From positions 124,001 through 188,000 of the forward strand of contig NZ_OZ242363.1 in NCBI RefSeq assembly GCF_965208895.1: 64,000 bases of DNA. Direction: 5' to 3'. This stretch comes from Poriferisodalis sp965208895 (lineage in GTDB: Bacteria > Actinomycetota > Acidimicrobiia > Acidimicrobiales > Poriferisodalaceae). Every line of letters starts with the position of its first letter. Position 1 is the stretch's first letter. Positions 59,483 to 64,000 of the stretch are shown in pieces. Both the position numbers and the translations under genes were made by a program. The notes below the pieces were generated by a model. The model was not told the DNA's origin. It did no database searches and saw only the letters and a program-made list of their open reading frames with translations.

Positions 59483-61144
59483 ATGGACCAGATCACGGTG
59501 TACCCAGCGGCGCGGATCCACACGATGGATCCCGGCAGGCCGCACGCGGATGCCGTAGCGGTGGCAGACGGGCGGATCGTGTCGGTGGGTTCGATGGAGT
59601 CGATGCAGCCGTGGCTGCGGCGCAACCCTTACGACGTCGACGACCGCTACGCGGGCAAGGTGATCCTTCCGGGCTTCATCGACCCCCATACGCACCTGCG
59701 GCTGAGCGGCACCTACATGGGGCTGCACTACGTCGGCCCGATCGATTCGGCCTCGCCGACGGGGCTGCGCAAGGGTCTGCCCAACCGCGACGCGGTGCTC
59801 CACCAGCTGCGAGCGCTGGCCGCCGAGCATGGCGATCCGAGCGAACCGCTCACCGCGTGGGGCTACGACCCCGCAAGCCAAGACGGCCACGTCGACCGGG
59901 ACATGCTCGACTCCATCAGCGACACGGTGCCGCTGTGGGTGTGCGCATACGCGCCGCACATCGTCTATGCGAACTCCCCGATGCTCGAGCTGATCGGCGT
60001 CGACGACGATTCGATCGGCCACGGTCTCGGCCGTTACCCCGACGGTCGGCTGAACGGCTGGTTCGTGGAGACCGAAGCGACCGCACGGGCCAATCGACCG
60101 GTGGCGGCCTCGATTTTCGGGCCGGGCACGGGTCGGGCTGCCATCGACCGCATGGGTGCGGTCGCCCGTGCCGCTGGCGTCACCACGACGGCCGACCTGC
60201 TGTGGGGAATGGCCGACGGCTTCGAGCCCGAGTGGGACGACCATGCGGCTGCCATCGCGGAGGGCACGTTCCCGCTGCGCATCTACATGATCCCCTTCGA
60301 GCCGAAACTGGTGCGCAGCTACGGCAGCGAGATGCTCGACTTCTTGGCCCAGAAGCGAGCGGAGGGCGACGACCGGCTCAACACGCACGGAGTCAAGTAC
60401 GTGAACGACGGCTCGTACCCGTCGATGACGTTGGTGATGAACGCGCCCGGCTACCTCGACGAGGACACCGCCCACACCGGGGAGGTCCCGTGGGAGGACA
60501 TGGTCGAGCGGATGCGGCCGTTCTGGCAGGCAGGCGTGCAGATCCACTCCCATGCGAACGGCGACCGCACCGTCGACATGACGCTGGACACGCTCGCTGC
60601 ACTGCAGGCCGAGCACCCGCGATTCGATCACCGCTTCACGATCGAGCACTACTGCATCTCGACACCGGCGCAGGCGAAGCGCCTCGCAGCGCTTGGCGGG
60701 CTCGCCAGCGTGAACATTTACTTCGTGCACTTCCGGGCGCAGCTGCATGCCGACCATGGCTTCGGCCCCGACCGCAGCGAAGCCACGGCACGGTTGGGCT
60801 CACTGGAGCGGGCCGGCGCCACGTTTGCGTTGCACAGCGACTTCAACCTAGTGGTGACGCCGTTGTCGCCATTGCTGGCGGCATGGTGTGCCGTGAACCG
60901 GGTGGGCGCCGACGGCGAGACCGTCTTGGCGCCGGGGGAGCGGATCTCAGTTGACCGGGCGCTGCGTGCCATCACGATCGACGCAGCCCACGTGCTCGCC
61001 CGTGACGACCGGCTGGGTTCGATCGAGGCCGGCAAGCTGGCTGACTTCACCGTGCTTGACGACGACCCCTACGAGGTCGATCCGATGGCGCTGCGAGACA
61101 TCTCCGTACACGACACGGTGCTGGGAGGCGAGCCCACCTCGTGA
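59483..61144 (+). CDS. YtcJ-like metal-dependent amidohydrolase (Amidohydro_3)
   Basis: A 553-aa amidohydrolase. It has the N-terminal beta-sandwich strand and GFIDPHTHLRLSG (His-x-His), the central HSHANGDRTVDM metal/catalytic His, EHYCISTPAQ, the late HSDFNLV (His/Asp) and the closing GSIEAGKLADFTVLDDDPYE. It hydrolyses amide, carbamate or formamide bonds. It lies in the P450/LLM run, where hydrolysis of a ring-oxidised product would fit. Members are diverse and the substrate is unknown. Confidence 0.88.
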   Translation: MDQITVYPAARIHTMDPGRPHADAVAVADGRIVSVGSMESMQPWLRRNPYDVDDRYAGKVILPGFIDPHTHLRLSGTYMGLHYVGPIDSASPTGLRKGLPNRDAVLHQLRALAAEHGDPSEPLTAWGYDPASQDGHVDRDMLDSISDTVPLWVCAYAPHIVYANSPMLELIGVDDDSIGHGLGRYPDGRLNGWFVETEATARANRPVAASIFGPGTGRAAIDRMGAVARAAGVTTTADLLWGMADGFEPEWDDHAAAIAEGTFPLRIYMIPFEPKLVRSYGSEMLDFLAQKRAEGDDRLNTHGVKYVNDGSYPSMTLVMNAPGYLDEDTAHTGEVPWEDMVERMRPFWQAGVQIHSHANGDRTVDMTLDTLAALQAEHPRFDHRFTIEHYCISTPAQAKRLAALGGLASVNIYFVHFRAQLHADHGFGPDRSEATARLGSLERAGATFALHSDFNLVVTPLSPLLAAWCAVNRVGADGETVLAPGERISVDRALRAITIDAAHVLARDDRLGSIEAGKLADFTVLDDDPYEVDPMALRDISVHDTVLGGEPTS

Positions 61145-61172
61145 CGTGGCGCATCGTTCCCCGGGTCTACTG

Positions 61173-62159
61173 ATGAGCGAGTTGGATGCTGCGTGGCAAG
61201 CCACCGTCGGCTCGATCGCGGCGGCGCGCCGCAAGCCTGATCAAGCCGGCGGAGAAGCCGTCGGCGTCACGGTGTTGACAGGATTCCTCGGCAGCGGCAA
61301 GACCACGGTGCTGCGTCAGTTGCTGACCGAGCCCGCCGGGCTGCGGATCGCTGCGGTCGTGAACGACATCGGGCCCGTGAACATCGATGCAGCCGCCATT
61401 CGCGGATTGCCGGTTGCGTCACGGTCACTGGATCGGGTTGAGCTCACCAACGGCTGCGCATGCTGCGCTCTGGTCGACGACCTTGCCGAAACCCTCGAAG
61501 GGCTCGCCGGCTCGCAGACCAGCGACGCCATCGTGGTGGAGGCCAGCGGGGTCGCCGATCCTGCCACGCTGGCGCTGGCCGTCGAGGCGTCAGCGGGCTG
61601 CACGCTGGACGGCGTCGTGGCAGTGGTGGACGCGAAGCAGCTCGCCTCCCAGCTGGACGACCCCCGCATCGGACCTGCTGTGCGTCGTCAGATTGACGTG
61701 TCTCATGTGGTGGTGCTGTCAAAGGTCGACGAGGTGGATGGCGACGAGGCTGCGGCCTTGATCGGCCGGATCGGCAAGATTGCACCGGGGCGGATGGTCG
61801 TTCCTTCGGTACACGGCCGCATCGACCCCCGGGTGCTGCTTGGCGCCGCCATGCGGGGGGCAACATTCCGTGCAGACTCGGGCGAGCACCCCTTCAACGT
61901 TGCGAGTGCGGTCGCGACGCCAGCGGGATCATGGGATGTGGCCGAAGTTGCTCGCTGGCTTGAGGACCCGCCGCCTTCGCTGCTGCGAGCGAAAGGGTGG
62001 TTCTCCAGCCCCGGCGGCGACACCCACGCGGTGCAGGTAGTCGGGCGAAGCTGGCGCATCATGCCTGCAACAGACGTGCACGATCCCGCCATCGTGCTGA
62101 TCTGCAGCTCCCAAGAGGCAGCGGACTGGGCAGCAGTTTCCCTGCAGCGACTCGGTTAG
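61173..62159 (+). CDS. CobW/COG0523-family metallochaperone GTPase
   Basis: A 328-aa G3E GTPase from ATG 61173. Walker A GFLGSGKTT, the metal-binding CxCC in TNGCACCALVDDL, Walker B VVEASGVADP and the guanine motif SKVD are present, with a CobW C-terminal domain (FNVASAV and the GWFSSPGGDTHAVQVVG block). COG0523 proteins insert Zn, Co, Fe or Ni into client enzymes. The adjacent amidohydrolase is a metalloenzyme and an obvious candidate client. That pairing is inference from neighbourhood. Confidence 0.9.
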   Translation: MSELDAAWQATVGSIAAARRKPDQAGGEAVGVTVLTGFLGSGKTTVLRQLLTEPAGLRIAAVVNDIGPVNIDAAAIRGLPVASRSLDRVELTNGCACCALVDDLAETLEGLAGSQTSDAIVVEASGVADPATLALAVEASAGCTLDGVVAVVDAKQLASQLDDPRIGPAVRRQIDVSHVVVLSKVDEVDGDEAAALIGRIGKIAPGRMVVPSVHGRIDPRVLLGAAMRGATFRADSGEHPFNVASAVATPAGSWDVAEVARWLEDPPPSLLRAKGWFSSPGGDTHAVQVVGRSWRIMPATDVHDPAIVLICSSQEAADWAAVSLQRLG

Positions 62160-62188
62160 CCGCAGCGGCGGGTGAGCAGGCTGGTCGG

Positions 62189-63088
62189 CTACTCGGGCGA
62201 ACCGGCCATGTGCTGGCGCATCTCGGGCGACGGCGGGCCGGCTGTGCCCCAGCGATCCGACAGCTCGGGTGTGCGCGGCCATGTTCGTGGCACCCAGGTG
62301 GCCTCGTCGACCTGCTGCACTTCGGCAGTGACCTCGGGCACCGTGCCCGCGGGGTCCACGAAGTAGCCGAATGCGTTGTTTCCCGGGCCGTGGCGTCCGG
62401 GGCCCCAGCCGACGGCGTGACCTGCCCGGGCCAGCCGCCCGAGCGAAGTCATGTATGCGTCGAGTGAGGGAACCTCGTAGGCCACGTGGTTGAGCGACGC
62501 CCACTCGGAGCGATTGAAGGCGATGGAGTGGTGATCGGCGTTGCAGCGCAGGAACACCATCTGGCGTTCGCTCCAATCACTCACGCGGAAGCCCAGCACG
62601 TCGCACCACCAGTCGCACAGTGCCTCGATGTCGGCAGTGTTGAGCACGACATGGGCGATCTTGGCCGGCGTGGCGTCGTCGGGCAGGGCTGAGACGGCTT
62701 GCGTGCGGGCCGCCAGCTCGACAATCCGGCCTTCGGGGTCGGCAATGCGGAACCCGTATCCGGCACCCGGCCGGTCCAGCTCGGCGGGCTCGCTGAGCAG
62801 GGTCACGCCGCGGCCCGCCAGCCCTGCCGCTGCTTCGTCGACTGACCGATCATCGGCGAGGCCGAGGCTGATGTGATCGATGCCGTTGCGGTCGGCTCGA
62901 TGCAGCTCCAGCACATGGTGCTCAGCTCCGGTGCCTCGCAGGACCGCCGTCTGGCCGTCGGAATCGCCCAGCGGCCGCAGTCCCCATGGGCCGGCGTAGT
63001 AGTCGAGGCATTCGTCGAAAGCGCTGCATGCCAGCGCGACGTGTCGCAGATGAGTGATTCCCCACGCAGCCTCGGCGGAGGTGCTCAC
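62189..63088 (-). CDS. Two-domain VOC protein (extradiol ring-cleavage dioxygenase-like)
   Basis: A 299-aa protein with two VOC modules as in type I extradiol dioxygenases. The N-module (THLRHVALACSAF to PEGRIVELAA) and C-module (KIAHVVLNTADIEALCDWW, HHSIAFNR, LNHVAYEV) place candidate Fe ligands at His of HVVLN, His of HHSIAF/NHVAYEV and a late Glu near VPEVTAE. It starts at GTG 63088 inside the stop of the upstream hydroxylase gene (GTGA). It probably processes an oxygenated aromatic or heterocyclic product. Confidence 0.82.
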   Translation of the reverse strand: MSTSAEAAWGITHLRHVALACSAFDECLDYYAGPWGLRPLGDSDGQTAVLRGTGAEHHVLELHRADRNGIDHISLGLADDRSVDEAAAGLAGRGVTLLSEPAELDRPGAGYGFRIADPEGRIVELAARTQAVSALPDDATPAKIAHVVLNTADIEALCDWWCDVLGFRVSDWSERQMVFLRCNADHHSIAFNRSEWASLNHVAYEVPSLDAYMTSLGRLARAGHAVGWGPGRHGPGNNAFGYFVDPAGTVPEVTAEVQQVDEATWVPRTWPRTPELSDRWGTAGPPSPEMRQHMAGSPE

Positions 63089-63999
63089 GGCGTGTCCCGG
63101 GCGGCGTCAAGCGCCCCAAGCACCGTCTCGCCGGTGAGGGGCATCGAGGTAACCCTCACCCCGGTCGCGTCGGCAATTGCATTCGCTATCGCGGATGCAA
63201 CGGGCAGCATCGCTCCCTCGCCGAGGCCCTTTGACCCGAAGGGACCCGGCCCGTGGCCCTGCTCTTGGGTGATCGAGACGAACTCCGCGGGCAGGTCGCT
63301 GGATCGGGGCACGCGGTAGTCGACGAGCCGTCCGTTGGCGAGCACGCCATCGTCAAATCGCATGGTCTCGAACAGCGCTCCGCCCAACCCCATGACCGCA
63401 GCGCCTTCGTCTTGGCCGCGGCAGGCTCCCTCGTGCAGCACGGTCCCAGCATCACCGGAGACGACCAGGCGATGCACGGTCACCGCGCCGGTCTCGAGGT
63501 CGACGGAGACCTCGGCACCGCCCCAGCCGTATTCCCACGAGACGCACGGCGATTCGAGCGGGGCGTGGCTGTCGCTGGGAGCCTTGAAGAAGCCTTCGCC
63601 CGTGAACTCGTAACCGGTCCCGCCGTAGGTGCCCATGACCAGTGGGGCAAGCGGCCGGCCCTCGGGCTCGCCGATGCCGTCCGGAGGCACGATGAAAACG
63701 AGACCGTCCCGGAACTCGACTCGCTGGAGTGGCACACCCAGTGCTGTGGCCGAGAACAGCAACAGGCGCAGGCGCGCGGCCTCAGCGGCCTTCTGGACGG
63801 CTTGGCCCATCACCGAGATCGCCGAAGAGGCGTTCGTTCCCTGATCGAACGGGGTGTGATCGGTGTCGAGGTCAGACCAGTGAATCCGTGACCGGGGCAC
63901 GTCGAGCACGCGCGCCGCGACCTCGCGCAACGCGGTCTGTGCCCCCTGGCCCATCTCGACGGTGCCGCACTGCACCCATGCATCGCCGCTGGTGGCGAT
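63085..63999 (-). CDS. Molybdenum hydroxylase large subunit, C-terminal part (runs off the window)
   Basis: About 304 C-terminal residues of a xanthine-dehydrogenase-family molybdopterin subunit; the 5' part lies beyond the right edge. Visible are the CGTVEMGQGAQTALREVAA substrate/cofactor block, TNASSAISVMGQAV, GTVLHEGACRGQDEGAAVMGLGGALFE (read in parts) and the catalytic Glu in GSKGLGEGAMLP. The Gly-Glu-Gly-Ala around that Glu differs from the AAEPP and VGEIG forms of the two other hydroxylases here, so this is a third type. It is coupled to the VOC gene by GTGA. Confidence 0.85.
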   Translation of the reverse strand: MATSGDAWVQCGTVEMGQGAQTALREVAARVLDVPRSRIHWSDLDTDHTPFDQGTNASSAISVMGQAVQKAAEAARLRLLLFSATALGVPLQRVEFRDGLVFIVPPDGIGEPEGRPLAPLVMGTYGGTGYEFTGEGFFKAPSDSHAPLESPCVSWEYGWGGAEVSVDLETGAVTVHRLVVSGDAGTVLHEGACRGQDEGAAVMGLGGALFETMRFDDGVLANGRLVDYRVPRSSDLPAEFVSITQEQGHGPGPFGSKGLGEGAMLPVASAIANAIADATGVRVTSMPLTGETVLGALDAARDTP

Positions 64000-64000
64000 T

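Noticed and set aside
59476..60954. 492-codon plus-strand frame overlapping the YtcJ-like gene
   Set aside because: It shares strand with a fully motif-supported amidohydrolase in another frame and shows an Arg/Pro/Gly-rich shadow composition.

Overview
The window is about 64 kb of GC-rich DNA whose genes look like those of a free-living or host-associated actinobacterium. Cell-wall-binding repeats, acidic-linker lipoproteins and many luciferase-like (LLM) flavin or F420 oxidoreductases suggest the class Acidimicrobiia. That placement is inferred from gene content only; no rRNA or other marker gene is present. No tRNA, rRNA or CRISPR array was seen. Many genes overlap by ATGA or GTGA, so operons are compact.

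Layout. 0-1 kb: end of an LLM enzyme and a glyoxalase-fold protein. 1.1-1.65 kb: a MazF-type toxin-antitoxin pair. 1.7-6.2 kb: a three-subunit molybdenum hydroxylase followed by a wrecked hydantoinase/DUF917 locus in which an inverted, double-truncated DUF917 fragment abuts a truncated hydantoinase. 6.2-9.4 kb (minus): a dioxygenase, class III PLP enzyme and small-molecule kinase trio. 10.1-12.7 kb: a lipocalin-like protein, a small protein and a second kinase, ending at a 104-bp MITE. 12.8-15.5 kb: LLM enzyme and PLP enzyme. 15.5-24.9 kb: a defence island with type I restriction-modification (hsdM-S-R), an OLD-like ATPase/TOPRIM gene in the same run, a PIN toxin with an unfamiliar 183-aa partner, and a Phd antitoxin with a broken VapC.

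24.9-39.4 kb (plus): a catabolic and transport block with an M20 amidohydrolase, N-carbamoyl-amino-acid amidase, fused XdhD-type molybdenum hydroxylase, LLM enzyme, SsnA-like amidohydrolase, DpaL-like ammonia-lyase and enoyl-CoA hydratase, then a complete BMP-type ABC importer. The enzyme set overlaps strongly with the ygeX/ygeY/ssnA/xdhD purine-degradation genes of E. coli, and BMP importers often carry nucleosides, so purine or hydantoin salvage is the best reading. 39.4-43.3 kb (minus): two tandem, duplicated Rieske dioxygenase alpha/beta pairs ending in a thiolase stub. 43.6-45.7 kb: nitroreductase, a small unknown protein and hicBA.

45.9-51.5 kb is a mobile-element hot spot. A secreted cell-wall-binding/RCC1-repeat protein lies next to an IS256-family element that interrupts a small gene (8-bp duplication) and is itself interrupted by an IS3-family element (4-bp duplication). 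An IS630-family element sits beside it, and its ends match the MITE at 12.7 kb. 51.5-53.7 kb (minus): acyl-CoA dehydrogenase and short-chain dehydrogenase. 53.9-55.9 kb (minus): an ATPase gene overlapping a small gene with a PD-(D/E)xK nuclease signature, the best candidate here for an undescribed defence system. 56-64 kb: SsuD-like monooxygenase, P450, LLM enzyme, YtcJ-like amidohydrolase, CobW GTPase, a two-domain VOC protein and the end of another molybdenum hydroxylase.
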